Positions 37,656-45,875 are shown, counted from the first letter of the stretch. The stretch is DNA of 50,429 nucleotides from Hydrogenovibrio sp. (GCA_015484555.1 WFMZ01000031.1:1-50429), one strand, 5' to 3'. Made by a program: numbers and translations. The notes: a model not told the origin generated them from the sequence alone.

Positions 37656-38360
37656 CTATTTTTGCCAACTATAGCCACGACCATATTCATTATGAATATG
37701 GTCAAAATCACTATCTGATTTTTTAAAAGCATTTCGAATCCGACAAATATGTGTATTAATAGTATTACGTTCGACTACGCCTTGAGTTGACTCTTGTAGC
37801 GTATTATAAGTGACAACTCCTTTTTCACCTGTTAGAGCAAATTGCTTCAACATTTCAAATTCTGTTGCTGTTAAATCAAGTGGCTGATCATTCCAATAAG
37901 CTTTAAATTCATTATTAGCTAACTTAAGCCCTTTAATTAAAGAACCATCGTTACTTTCTGTGTGTTGTTGGCTATTTGGACCTGTAATACGTAAAAGGTT
38001 TTTCACCTTTGCGGTTAATACTGCCAAGCTAATTGGCTTAGGTAAATAATCTACTGCACCTAACGCATGACCTGTAAAAATATCAAATTCAGATTGTCTT
38101 TCAGATAAGAAGATTACCGGAACAGCGGAGTCAAAGGTTAATAGATGCTTAGCAATTTCAAACCCACCGTCAATTTCATTACCTAGAATGATGTCAGAAA
38201 TAATAAGGTCTGGCAATACTTGGTCAAAACTGGCTTCAGCAGAAAGGCGGTCTGAAAAGGTATTGACCTTAAAACCTTGATCCTTCATAGCAGTTTCAAG
38301 ATTTTCTAGTTGGATTAAATCATCTTCAATAATGGTTATTGTATAGTCTTCGTTTAGCAT
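37656..38360 (-). CDS. OmpR-family response regulator, proteobacterial dedicated sortase type
   Basis: A receiver domain (about 5-118) with the acidic pair EDD, phosphoacceptor D56 in IISDIILGNEIDGGFE and K108 in DYLPKPIS, followed by an OmpR-type winged helix (about 140-234, ending EYGRGYSWQK). The GNEIDGGFE segment and the RNTINTHICRIRNAF helix closely follow the regulator of the proteobacterial dedicated sortase system, in which the site reads LGNEIDGGFEL. The ATG at 38360 is chosen because AGGA lies 6 bases upstream; the ATG at 38366 touches that AGGA and is less likely. The kinase gene follows. Confidence 0.88.
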   Translation of the reverse strand: MLNEDYTITIIEDDLIQLENLETAMKDQGFKVNTFSDRLSAEASFDQVLPDLIISDIILGNEIDGGFEIAKHLLTFDSAVPVIFLSERQSEFDIFTGHALGAVDYLPKPISLAVLTAKVKNLLRITGPNSQQHTESNDGSLIKGLKLANNEFKAYWNDQPLDLTATEFEMLKQFALTGEKGVVTYNTLQESTQGVVERNTINTHICRIRNAFKKSDSDFDHIHNEYGRGYSWQK

Positions 38361-38401
38361 ATTCATTCCTAGCGTTTCGATGTTTTAACTACTGTAGCAG
38401 T

Positions 38402-39331
38402 CTATTTAATATACTGAAAGTCTAAAACTTGCATATTCATGATTAATCCAGCATCTTGGATAGGTAAGACAATGGCATCAATATCTGAATCATTGTGATG
38501 AGAGTGCCACCAACCGGGAGGGGTGACAAAGGCAGAGCCTGGTTCCCACATGGCTTTAATAGGGTTAATTAAATTACCTTTATCATCAATATCGGGACTA
38601 ATTAAGGTATAGGTATCTGGGCCTGCAGCCACACAAAAATCTAAAGCCACTGAATTATGACGATGTGCTTTCTGCTGGACACCGGCTGGCAAGGCGTTAT
38701 ATAAAGCCCATAATGTATGGGTTAAGGTTAATGTTTTAGGGAAGTTAGGGTTATTTAACAAGATACCCGTTCGGTTACTTCCTTCTGTACGATTCTTGGT
38801 AATTTCAAGTTCTAAGTCTAGCTTTTCTTTTGTATAAAGCACAGGGGTGAAGCGGTTTTCAGAGGGGACAACCCCTAAATATTCAATTAGAGGCGCATCT
38901 GTCACCCAGTAAAAAGCAGTGTCTTCGGTAACGGTATGCAGGGCATCACCCAAGCCAGGCAAGGTAAATAGGTCTCCCGCTTTCCACTCAATCGTACCGG
39001 TTTCAAGTTTAGTATGACCTGCTCCACTAATGACATAAAACATTTGAGACGTTGAACGCACATTTGTTTTAAGCGTTTCACCCGAGCAAATCCGAACAAA
39101 GTTAGCCAGTAAGTTTGGTGTTGTCGCAGCCGTTGAAATTTTAAGGACTTTCGACAAGTCAAAAGGGGTTATCTTGGTCGGGCCTGACTGGTGTAATGTG
39201 GCAGGGTAGCCAACCACATCAATTTTTGGCATAGCAGGATTCACTGCTGTCATATAGTCTTTAACATCGGCATTGGCTTCCCACTTTTGGATTGCCTCTT
39301 GCCTTTGTACAGTATTATTTGTTGGAATCAT
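38402..39331 (-). CDS. Double-cupin domain protein, gentisate dioxygenase-like
   Basis: A 309-residue protein with two cupin barrels. Cupin 1 (about 85-150) shows TSQMFYVISGAGHTKLETGTIEWKAGDLFTLP-type strands with H-G motifs, and cupin 2 (about 215-290) shows KAHRHNSVALDFCVA and PPGWWHSHHND, which supply possible metal-binding histidines. The bicupin layout resembles gentisate 1,2-dioxygenase and related ring-cleavage enzymes, but the neighbours give no catabolic pathway, so the substrate stays open. An AGAGG site precedes the ATG. It lies between the response regulator and rpoN on the minus strand. Confidence 0.75.
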   Translation of the reverse strand: MIPTNNTVQRQEAIQKWEANADVKDYMTAVNPAMPKIDVVGYPATLHQSGPTKITPFDLSKVLKISTAATTPNLLANFVRICSGETLKTNVRSTSQMFYVISGAGHTKLETGTIEWKAGDLFTLPGLGDALHTVTEDTAFYWVTDAPLIEYLGVVPSENRFTPVLYTKEKLDLELEITKNRTEGSNRTGILLNNPNFPKTLTLTHTLWALYNALPAGVQQKAHRHNSVALDFCVAAGPDTYTLISPDIDDKGNLINPIKAMWEPGSAFVTPPGWWHSHHNDSDIDAIVLPIQDAGLIMNMQVLDFQYIK

Positions 39332-39355
39332 CGAGTTGCCTCTTTGTTAATTTTT

Positions 39356-40846
39356 TTACTTAAATTTGTTTAATTTTTTACGGTCGCTAGAAGAAGGTAT
39401 GTTCATTGCCTCTCTATACTTAGCAATGGTTCTACGAGCAACGCTAATATCTTTATTTTCTAGTAAAATCATCAGTTTATTATCTGATAAAGGCTTATTA
39501 AGATCTTCAGCTTGAATAAGTTCTTTAATATAAGATTTAATTGAAATAGCAGATTGATCTTCAGAACCATACTGAGAAACACCCGTTGAAAAGAAATACT
39601 TTAATTCAAATGTACCTCTTGGTGTTTGCATGTATTTTTGATTGGTTGCACGAGAGATTGTCGATTCGTGTAACTCTAATGATTCAGCCACATCTCGTAG
39701 TACCATTGGCTGCATATATTTTTCACCCATATCAAAAAACTTAGCTTGTTTTTCAATAATGTACTTACCTACTCTTAGCAAAGTTTCCCCTCTGCTTTGA
39801 ATACTCTTAATCAAGCCTTTAGCTTCAATAAGTTGCTCTTTAATTTTCTTAGACTCATCTGACTGCGAAGCCAGTGATGATGCCATATCAATGTACATAG
39901 CATTCACTGACAGTCTTGGAAAGGCCTTTTGATTTAGTTCAATCATAAAGCCATCCTTAGCTCTAAACAGCTTTAAATCAGGCACAATAATTTCACCATT
40001 ATCTGCCGAAAAGGCACGACCAGGCCGCGGGCTTAAAGACTGTATAACTTGAATAACCTGATGAAGCTCTTCATCATCTAAAAGGTATATTTTTTGAATA
40101 CGTTTATAGTCACGATCTGATAAGAGCTCGAAATTTTCTTCTATTAATTTTCTAGCCGTTACCACAAATGGGTTTTGGGGCAGGGCGAGCAACTGCAGAC
40201 TTAAGCTTTCGGCTAAGTTTCTTGCCGCAACGCCCGTCGGCTCAAAGTCTTGAATAATTTTTAACACTTCTTTTAATGCCGTTAAAGTAGCATTAATACC
40301 AGGTTCATTTTTCTTCAGATCTTTTAAGATTTCTTCTAAAGGGACTTTCAAAAAACCTTCGTCAGAAATATCATCAATAATATAGGAGGCCAGTATTTCT
40401 TGATGGTCTACCCATTGATAAATATCAGACTGCCAGTAAAGCTTGTCTTTTAAGCTAACGGCCGCGGCAGTATAGGTTTCTGGTGAATTATATTCATCCG
40501 AGGCGTTGCTAGAAGAAGCTATTTGCTGAGTGCCAAAGTCACTATAAACTTCTTCCCACTCACAATCTAACCCTTGGTTATCTGAAACCGAGTCATTGGC
40601 TAAATCTAAGTCAGCAGTAGGTTGCTCCGTTTCAGTCGACAGGTCGTTCGTTAATGGCTCCAAAGGCTCTTCAGGAGTGGTTTCTTCCTCATCAACTTCA
40701 AGCATGAAGTTGGATTCAAGCGTCGTTGAAATAGTCTGCTGAACTTCTAGGGCAGAATACTGTAATATTTTAATGGATTGCTGTAACTGAGGTGTTAGCT
40801 TCAGTTGCTGCCCCATATTTAGCTGTAAACCAGGCATTAAAGCCAT
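39356..40846 (-). CDS. rpoN: RNA polymerase sigma-54 factor RpoN
   Basis: RpoN directs transcription from -24/-12 promoters. Region I has GQQLKLTPQLQQSIKILQYS near the N-terminus (activator contact), region II is acidic (about 48-115), the core-binding and DNA-binding parts include LRDVAESLELHESTISRATNQKY, and the C-terminus carries the RpoN box ARRTIAKYRE (470-479). The length of 496 residues is usual (E. coli 477). The ATG at 40846 is preferred because AAGGGG lies 7 bases upstream; a TTG at 40867 is less likely. The usual neighbours lptB, hpf and ptsN are not adjacent. Confidence 0.95.
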   Translation of the reverse strand: MALMPGLQLNMGQQLKLTPQLQQSIKILQYSALEVQQTISTTLESNFMLEVDEEETTPEEPLEPLTNDLSTETEQPTADLDLANDSVSDNQGLDCEWEEVYSDFGTQQIASSSNASDEYNSPETYTAAAVSLKDKLYWQSDIYQWVDHQEILASYIIDDISDEGFLKVPLEEILKDLKKNEPGINATLTALKEVLKIIQDFEPTGVAARNLAESLSLQLLALPQNPFVVTARKLIEENFELLSDRDYKRIQKIYLLDDEELHQVIQVIQSLSPRPGRAFSADNGEIIVPDLKLFRAKDGFMIELNQKAFPRLSVNAMYIDMASSLASQSDESKKIKEQLIEAKGLIKSIQSRGETLLRVGKYIIEKQAKFFDMGEKYMQPMVLRDVAESLELHESTISRATNQKYMQTPRGTFELKYFFSTGVSQYGSEDQSAISIKSYIKELIQAEDLNKPLSDNKLMILLENKDISVARRTIAKYREAMNIPSSSDRKKLNKFK

Positions 40847-41017
40847 GAGTGAACCCCTTGGGTGCAAAGTAAATACGTTATATCATCTATCATAATGCAT
40901 ATTTAAGATAAACTGAATAAAAAACCCTATTTTATAGTGCTAGATTTGTCTTAAAGTTTGTAGTTAAATGGACTAAGTTTAAAGTAAAATAACCAAATTC
41001 AACGGAGAGAGATATTT

Positions 41018-41449
41018 ATGTCAATTAAAGATAGTGCGAATACAATTGTAAACAACCTACCAGATGATGCTAGCTGGAATGATTTAGTTAAAGCTTTAAT
41101 TAAAGAGAAGAAAATCACCTTAGGTATGACTGATATTGAAATTGCTCAAGATGAGTTATCGGAAGCAGATATATCGACTATTATCGCCAGATTACAAGGT
41201 TCACAGGCTATGCCTGATGATATGCGTAATACCAAGGTTTATCATCCAAGTGATGCCGTTACCTTAGGCATGGTTGCTGGCGTGGTTGCCATATTCTTTT
41301 CTTTGGTTTTTCCTCCCATTGCATGGGCAAGTGCATTAGTTGCTTTGGTAGCCGGTATCTATGGCTTAAGTAAATCTCAACCTAAAGCCTGGGTGCCTAT
41401 TTTAATGTCAGCCGTTTCAATTGTCCCTATGTTCTTTATTGTTGGATAA
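41018..41449 (+). CDS. Small membrane protein with soluble N-terminal domain, unknown
   Basis: A 143-residue protein. Residues 1-70 are soluble and helical (NNLPDDASWNDLVKALIKEK, then GMTDIEIAQDELSEADI), weakly recalling short antitoxin-like or prevent-host-death-like sequences, and residues 80-143 hold two or three hydrophobic helices. I do not recognise the family. GGAGAG lies 10 bases before the ATG. It is divergent from rpoN and stands alone; three RNA hairpins follow within 30 bases of its stop. Confidence 0.65.
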   Translation: MSIKDSANTIVNNLPDDASWNDLVKALIKEKKITLGMTDIEIAQDELSEADISTIIARLQGSQAMPDDMRNTKVYHPSDAVTLGMVAGVVAIFFSLVFPPIAWASALVALVAGIYGLSKSQPKAWVPILMSAVSIVPMFFIVG

Positions 41450-41476
41450 CATAGCAATAGTAACAATGGTAAGCAA

Positions 41477-41515
41477 GGCCTTGTATAAGGCCGAAGTATA
41501 GCCCAAGGCTATGCT
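41477..41515 (+). other. Two tandem RNA hairpins downstream of the small membrane protein
   Basis: Hairpin 1: GGCCTT (41477-41482) with AAGGCC (41487-41492), loop GTAT. Hairpin 2: AGTATAGCC (41495-41503) with GGCTATGCT (41507-41515), 9 bp with one G-T pair, loop CAA. Together with the terminator at 41526 they make a compact structured RNA, perhaps a 3' UTR or small RNA. Confidence 0.55.
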
Positions 41516-41525
41516 AATCAAACCT

Positions 41526-41551
41526 AAGCCACATTTAGTTGTGGTTTTTTT
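41526..41551 (+). terminator. Rho-independent terminator
   Basis: AAGCCACA (41526-41533) pairs with TGTGGTTT (41540-41547, one G-T pair), 6-base loop, T-run through 41551. It ends the transcript of the small membrane protein and the tandem hairpins. Confidence 0.8.
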
Positions 41552-41804
41552 AAACCCTTGTAATTTCGCATAATGTATATTATGTTAAATTCAATAATAT
41601 ATGTAAATATCCCTTTAAGTTGGTCTTGAAGTGATATTTAACCGTACCCCACCCCTGGCAATTTTTAAGTTTCAAATGATTTTTTTTATAAAGAGGCTTG
41701 GCTAATTTAGCTAATAGCTTGTACAGAGCGACTGTTAATACCAGTACCCCTTCCTGAATTGACCCTTCACTAAAAACTTAATTCTTTATACCAAAAAGTA
41801 TTCA
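41552..41804. other. Intergenic region without recognisable gene
   Basis: AT-rich sequence between the terminator and the arsC-like gene. It holds the repeat arm at 41647-41676. I see no open reading frame with family resemblance and no clear promoter. Confidence 0.6.
41647..41676 (+). repeat. Dispersed intergenic repeat, single arm, copy 6
   Basis: CCACCCCTGGCAATTTTT followed by AAGTTTCAAA, one base off the core consensus and one off the tail. No pairing arm is present nearby. Confidence 0.75.
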
Positions 41805-42158
41805 TTAAAATAAACTTAACACTTTTTTTGGTGGACGACCTATTATGGCTTTATCTCCAACCACAACAATAGGTCTTTCTATTAAAATAGGATTCTCAGC
41901 CATAATTACCAGCCATTCTGCACGAGTCTTATTCATATCCTTTGTTAACCCTAGTTCCTTAAAAACGGCTTCGCCTGTTCGAATAACCTCAACAGGCTCT
42001 AGCGCTAGCTTCTGCAGTAAAACATCTAATGCTTCTACACTAGGCGGTGTTTCTAAATAAAAAACGGTTTCAATTTGATTGGTTTGGCTTTCTAAAATCT
42101 CCATGGTTTCGCGGCTTTTAGAACAACGTGTATTGTGATAAATAGTGGCTTGTTTCAT
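41805..42158 (-). CDS. ArsC family reductase (arsenate reductase, glutaredoxin type)
   Basis: A 117-residue thioredoxin-fold protein. The residues known to matter in the E. coli ArsC (C12, R60, R94, R107) are matched by C12 in HNTRCSKSRET, R60 in VIRTGE, R95 in IERPIVV and R108 in IGRPP, so an arsenate reductase or YfgD-like activity is supported. No arsB or arsR is nearby; genes of this type at the end of the xseB operon are usually housekeeping. GGAG lies 9 bases before the ATG, inside the xseB stop region. Confidence 0.88.
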   Translation of the reverse strand: MKQATIYHNTRCSKSRETMEILESQTNQIETVFYLETPPSVEALDVLLQKLALEPVEVIRTGEAVFKELGLTKDMNKTRAEWLVIMAENPILIERPIVVVGDKAIIGRPPKKVLSLF

Positions 42159-42163
42159 GCAAT

Positions 42164-42367
42164 TTACTCCGTGTCTGTTTTGTCTAAACGCTTACTCAAA
42201 GCACTTTCTACTGCTTCAATGCGTGACTGACACAAAGTATAGGCTCGTGTGGCTTCATCCACCATAGGAACCAACTCGTCAATGTCAATATTATCTGCTT
42301 GTGAAAGCTTTTGGGCTATCTCTTGCAGCTTGCTGTAATTTTGTTGGTAACTATCTGATTTACTCAT
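42164..42367 (-). CDS. xseB: Exodeoxyribonuclease VII small subunit XseB
   Basis: The short helical partner of XseA in exonuclease VII, which degrades single-stranded DNA. It shows the family pattern YQQNYSKLQEIAQKLSQAD and LDELVPMVDEATRAYTLCQSRI followed by a lysine/arginine end. Starting at ATG 42367 gives 67 residues and overlaps the xseA stop (ATGAGTAA); AGGA lies 6 bases upstream of this ATG. ATG codons at 42373 and 42382 are in frame but are badly placed relative to that site. Overlap with xseA supports stoichiometric, coupled translation. Confidence 0.92.
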   Translation of the reverse strand: MSKSDSYQQNYSKLQEIAQKLSQADNIDIDELVPMVDEATRAYTLCQSRIEAVESALSKRLDKTDTE

Positions 42368-43982
42368 TTTCATTCCTATCATTTGAAATTAATGTCGTTG
42401 TGTTTTGTATTGGGCTAGCATTAATAGAGCCGTCTTTAAACTTAATACTCACCTGGTCTTGCTTGGCAAAGTCTTTTACCGAGGTAATTGGTAAATTTTT
42501 AGAATTTGTAATCATCGCAAACCCGCGGTTAAGCTGGGTCTTAGGCCCTGAACTTAGGACAAAACCAATACTTTGTTTTAACTGACTTTTTGCCACCGTT
42601 AAAATACGACTAGGTTGTTCACAAACCACTTTATATAGTTGATTTAATTGCTCTTTTTTAATATTAAGTTGAGACTGAGTTTGTAACTGAACCGTTTCAT
42701 TTAATTGTTTTAAATGGCTCTTATGCTCCTGAACAATGCGCTGACTTAGGTGTTCTATTTTGGTGAATATAGGGCCTAATAATAGCTGTTCTTTTTGGAT
42801 AGATTTTTGGCTGTTTTCGACAATACTAGTATTAAAATCGCCCACTATTTGCTTTTGTTTTTGAATGTGTAGCTGACTGGCTTGAACAATATAATGCCAA
42901 TGGCCTTGTGCATTTTGACCCGCACTAAAAATAGCATTGGCAACCGCCCAAATAACTTTACTGGGCGTATCAAACTTAGCAGCACTAATCTCATCTAATA
43001 GTGTTAAGTCTCTTTCATGCCCTATTCCTGTCATCACAGGAATTTTCACTTCAGCCAATGCTTTGGCTAGTATGTAGTTATTTAAAGGCTGCAAGTCTAG
43101 TTTGGCACCACCACCTCGAATAATGATTAAAGCATCAAATGGAATAGAGGCATGAATGGCTTGAAAAGCGGCAATAGCAGCAGACATTTCAAATTCAACT
43201 TTATCGCCTTGAAAGGCACTGTAAAAATATTTGAATTCGCACAAACCCGCATCTGACAGCAAGTCAGCATCAGCTCGAAAGTCGCCCAGACCCGCTGCTT
43301 CAGGTGGTGCAATAACCGCCAATCTGAAGAAGTCGTTCGGTAAAGAATATTGTTTGTTTAAATCATAAAGCTTTTCGTCTATTAACTGCTGGCGAATAGC
43401 TTGAACTTTAGCTTCTAGCTCGCCCAGTGTAAAGCTTGGATCAATGTCTTGAATAACCAATGAAAAGCCAAACTTTTCATGAAACGTAGGTTCAACCAAC
43501 AACAGCAGTTTTTGTCCTATTGCCATTTCAGAGCCTGTTTGGCTGGTAAACTTTTCTAATAAACGCCCTGCTGTGCTTTGCCATATCATTGCTCGGCAAT
43601 TGGCTAACTGTTGGCCAGAATCTTGGGTTTCAGCCAGCTCCAAATAAAGATGTCCACGTCGTTCGTTTAGGTTAGCAACCTCGGCAACCACCCAAACGGC
43701 GCCGGGAATACCGCCCCGAATAGCTTGTTGAACCTGATTCATCAAGCTGCTTAGTGGAATACCTACCTGCTTGCCATTCTGCTGTGTATTGGCTTGAGGC
43801 AAACCTTGCTCATCTGAAATACTATTATCAGAGGTGTCTAAACCCGGAAGCCATTTTTGAAAAGCAGACGTATCTTCTTGTAAATTTTCAGGAATGTACC
43901 ATTTTTTTTCCGATGGGTTCCATCTTGCCCCTAATGACTTGGCGGCATCTTTTTCTGAAAAGGGTACGTCTAGTAAAATCAT
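42360..43982 (-). CDS. xseA: Exodeoxyribonuclease VII large subunit XseA with N-terminal DUF5710-like extension
   Basis: The catalytic subunit of exonuclease VII, 540 residues against 456 in E. coli. Residues 1-45 (LDVPFSEKDAAKSLGARWNP, KKWYIPE) match the small DUF5710-type module found in plasmid primases and other DNA-processing proteins. A linker (45-75) leads to the XseA OB fold (VWVVAEVANLNERRGHLYLEL), the catalytic core with IIRGGGAKLDLQP, MTGIGHERDLTLLD and AAKFDTPSKV, and the coiled C-terminus. The ATG overlaps the dusA stop by 4 bases, so the extension is not a wrong start: the upstream codons are in coupled translation. Confidence 0.95.
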   Translation of the reverse strand: MILLDVPFSEKDAAKSLGARWNPSEKKWYIPENLQEDTSAFQKWLPGLDTSDNSISDEQGLPQANTQQNGKQVGIPLSSLMNQVQQAIRGGIPGAVWVVAEVANLNERRGHLYLELAETQDSGQQLANCRAMIWQSTAGRLLEKFTSQTGSEMAIGQKLLLLVEPTFHEKFGFSLVIQDIDPSFTLGELEAKVQAIRQQLIDEKLYDLNKQYSLPNDFFRLAVIAPPEAAGLGDFRADADLLSDAGLCEFKYFYSAFQGDKVEFEMSAAIAAFQAIHASIPFDALIIIRGGGAKLDLQPLNNYILAKALAEVKIPVMTGIGHERDLTLLDEISAAKFDTPSKVIWAVANAIFSAGQNAQGHWHYIVQASQLHIQKQKQIVGDFNTSIVENSQKSIQKEQLLLGPIFTKIEHLSQRIVQEHKSHLKQLNETVQLQTQSQLNIKKEQLNQLYKVVCEQPSRILTVAKSQLKQSIGFVLSSGPKTQLNRGFAMITNSKNLPITSVKDFAKQDQVSIKFKDGSINASPIQNTTTLISNDRNENE

Positions 43983-45040
43983 AGGTTATCTTCCATGCGC
44001 TTGATTTCATTTTGAACAATTTGATAAGCCTGCTCAATCACCTCAATGCCTGCCCCCGCTTTAAAAGCATTTTCAGAAATATATCGTCGCCATAATCGTC
44101 CACCAGGTAAGCCAAAAAATAAACCTAGCATATGTCGAGATACTTGGTTCAAGCGCCCGCCAGAGGATAAGTGGTTTTCAATATAAGGATACATGGCATT
44201 CAACACCGCTTCACGGCTAATTTGGGGCTGTTTACTTTGGTAAAACAACGCATCTACTTCAGACAAAATGTAAGGGTTTTCATAAGCTAAGCGCCCTAGC
44301 ATAACACCATCAACAGCAGGAAAACCCTCTATAGGGCTTTTAAAGCTGGCCGCATCTTCTAAGGTTTTAATACCGCCATTCACACTAATGTCTAAGTTAG
44401 GAAACCGTTGTTTAATTTGGCGAACCCAGTCATATTTAAGGGGCGGGATTTCTCTATTTTCTTTTGGCGATAAGCCTTGTAACCAAGCATTCCTAGCATG
44501 TAATATCACACCATCAACCCCCGCATTTTCTAGCCCTGCTACAAACTTAGCTAGCTCTTCAAAGTCATTTTGGTCATCAATACCAATACGAGTTTTTACG
44601 GTTACAGGTACGTCCACAACAGCCTTCATAGCAGCTACATCTTCAGCCACCAAGTCGGGATGCCCCATCAAACAGGCACCAATCATATTATTTTGCACTC
44701 GGTCAGATGGGCAACCCACATTTAGGTTAATTTCATCATAGCCCCATTCTTCCCCTAACAAAGCACACTTCGCTAGTTCATCTGGTTTTGAACCGCCTAG
44801 TTGCAACACAATAGGCGATTCTTCCTCGTTATGACCTAAAAACCTGGGTAAGTTGTCGCCATAAATAATTGCACCCGTCGTCACCATTTCAGAGTACAGC
44901 CAAGCATTACCTGACAGCTGTCGATGAAAATAACGGCAATGTTTATCTGTCCAATCGAGCATCGGGGCAACAGAAAATTGGTTAGCACTGCTTAAGCTTT
45001 TGTTTTTACAGTCTTTTCCTATATTATCAAAGGCTTGCAT
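43979..45040 (-). CDS. dusA: tRNA-dihydrouridine(20/20a) synthase DusA
   Basis: DusA is an FMN enzyme that reduces uridine in the D loop of tRNA. The protein of 353 residues has FSVAPMLDWTDKHCRYFHR at the FMN site, catalytic C110 in NLNVGCPSDRVQ, VKTRIGID, LHARNAWLQGLSPKENREIPPL typical of the DusA branch, and NGGI / GVMLGR. The length compares with E. coli DusA (345). It is the first gene of dusA-xseA-xseB-arsC-like; a candidate promoter lies at 45110-45139. Confidence 0.95.
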   Translation of the reverse strand: MQAFDNIGKDCKNKSLSSANQFSVAPMLDWTDKHCRYFHRQLSGNAWLYSEMVTTGAIIYGDNLPRFLGHNEEESPIVLQLGGSKPDELAKCALLGEEWGYDEINLNVGCPSDRVQNNMIGACLMGHPDLVAEDVAAMKAVVDVPVTVKTRIGIDDQNDFEELAKFVAGLENAGVDGVILHARNAWLQGLSPKENREIPPLKYDWVRQIKQRFPNLDISVNGGIKTLEDAASFKSPIEGFPAVDGVMLGRLAYENPYILSEVDALFYQSKQPQISREAVLNAMYPYIENHLSSGGRLNQVSRHMLGLFFGLPGGRLWRRYISENAFKAGAGIEVIEQAYQIVQNEIKRMEDNL

Positions 45041-45557
45041 CAGAATTTTATTTCTCTTTTTTATATTAATTTATGGAAATTTTGGGGTAATTTACAGGTA
45101 TTCAGTTGTACTATAGTGCCACTGCCACCCACTAAACAACCTTGATGACATCGAAGGGGGTTCTATTTCTAAAAAAATACAAGTAGATGGATTTTCTTCT
45201 TATATTGTCTGAATAACTTTTAAAAAAGCGGAGTTTCTTCATCATCGATATGCTGCTAAATCATTTATAAGATAATTTTAGCAAAAGCCCGGGCAAAGCG
45301 TAGAGAAAATGAAGCGGAGTAAATACAGGCAAAGAAAAAGACATTACCATTAATGATGATATGAGCACTAAGCTATATTGAGTCACAAGATAAGTTAAAA
45401 CGTACTAAGCGCATAACCATCGAGTTTTTATTATGCTAATCATTTTTTCAGTTAAGGTTTTCCGAACTAATCAGTAAAGTAATTATCAAACACTTTCATA
45501 AGGTAATTCTCTGAAAAATAATTGAATCTAATAATCTTTCCACTTGATTGAAGATAT
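45041..45557. other. Intergenic region, no gene recognised
   Basis: About 500 bases between dusA and the hupB terminator with no convincing open frame, tRNA or known RNA. Both strands are broken by stops; a minus-strand frame near 45390-45240 gives a short hydrophobic peptide without recognisable family. The dusA promoter candidate lies in its left end. It could hold a decayed gene or an unknown RNA. Confidence 0.55.
45110..45139 (-). promoter_or_regulatory. Candidate sigma-70 promoter for dusA
   Basis: On the minus strand TTGTTT (45139-45134) is followed after 18 bases by TATAGT (45115-45110), about 70 bases upstream of the dusA ATG. Weak -35 match, so tentative. Confidence 0.4.
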
Positions 45558-45585
45558 AAAAAAACCTCCTTTAAGGAGGTTTTTT
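45558..45585. terminator. Palindromic terminator after hupB
   Basis: AACCTCC and GGAGGTT with flanking A and T tracts form a nearly perfect palindrome centred at 45572, T-run on both strands. It ends the hupB transcript. Confidence 0.85.
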
Positions 45586-45599
45586 GGATTGGAAAAAGC

Positions 45600-45875
45600 T
45601 TACTTGTTAACAGCTTCTTTGAGTCCTTTACCAGCAGCAAACTTAGGTACTCTAGCTGCAGGAATCTGCATCTCAGCGCCAGTTTGTGGATTACGACCCG
45701 TGCGAGCAGCACGATCGCCTACTTTAAAAGTACCAAAACCAATAATTGCAACAGAATCACCTGAGCTCATTGCTTTAGTAATTGTAGAAACAGTTGCATC
45801 TAGTGCGCGTCCTGCATCTGCCTTAGTTAAACCTGATTCTTCAGCGATTGCAGCTACTAGTTCAGTCTTATTCAT
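45600..45875 (-). CDS. hupB: DNA-binding protein HU
   Basis: A 91-residue HU-family nucleoid protein: MNKTELVAAIAEESGLTKADAG, then GFGTFKVGDRAARTGRNPQTG with the RNP tip of the DNA-bending arm, and a C-terminal KGLKEAVNK. It sits after lon, the standard place of hupB in the clpP-clpX-lon-hupB order. GGAGA lies 7 bases before the ATG, and a good sigma-70 promoter is at 45943-45972. Confidence 0.95.
   Translation of the reverse strand: MNKTELVAAIAEESGLTKADAGRALDATVSTITKAMSSGDSVAIIGFGTFKVGDRAARTGRNPQTGAEMQIPAARVPKFAAGKGLKEAVNK

Noticed and set aside
45467-45712. A minus-strand open frame overlapping hupB
   Set aside because: It is an out-of-frame reading of hupB, crosses the hupB terminator palindrome, and has no recognisable protein pattern.
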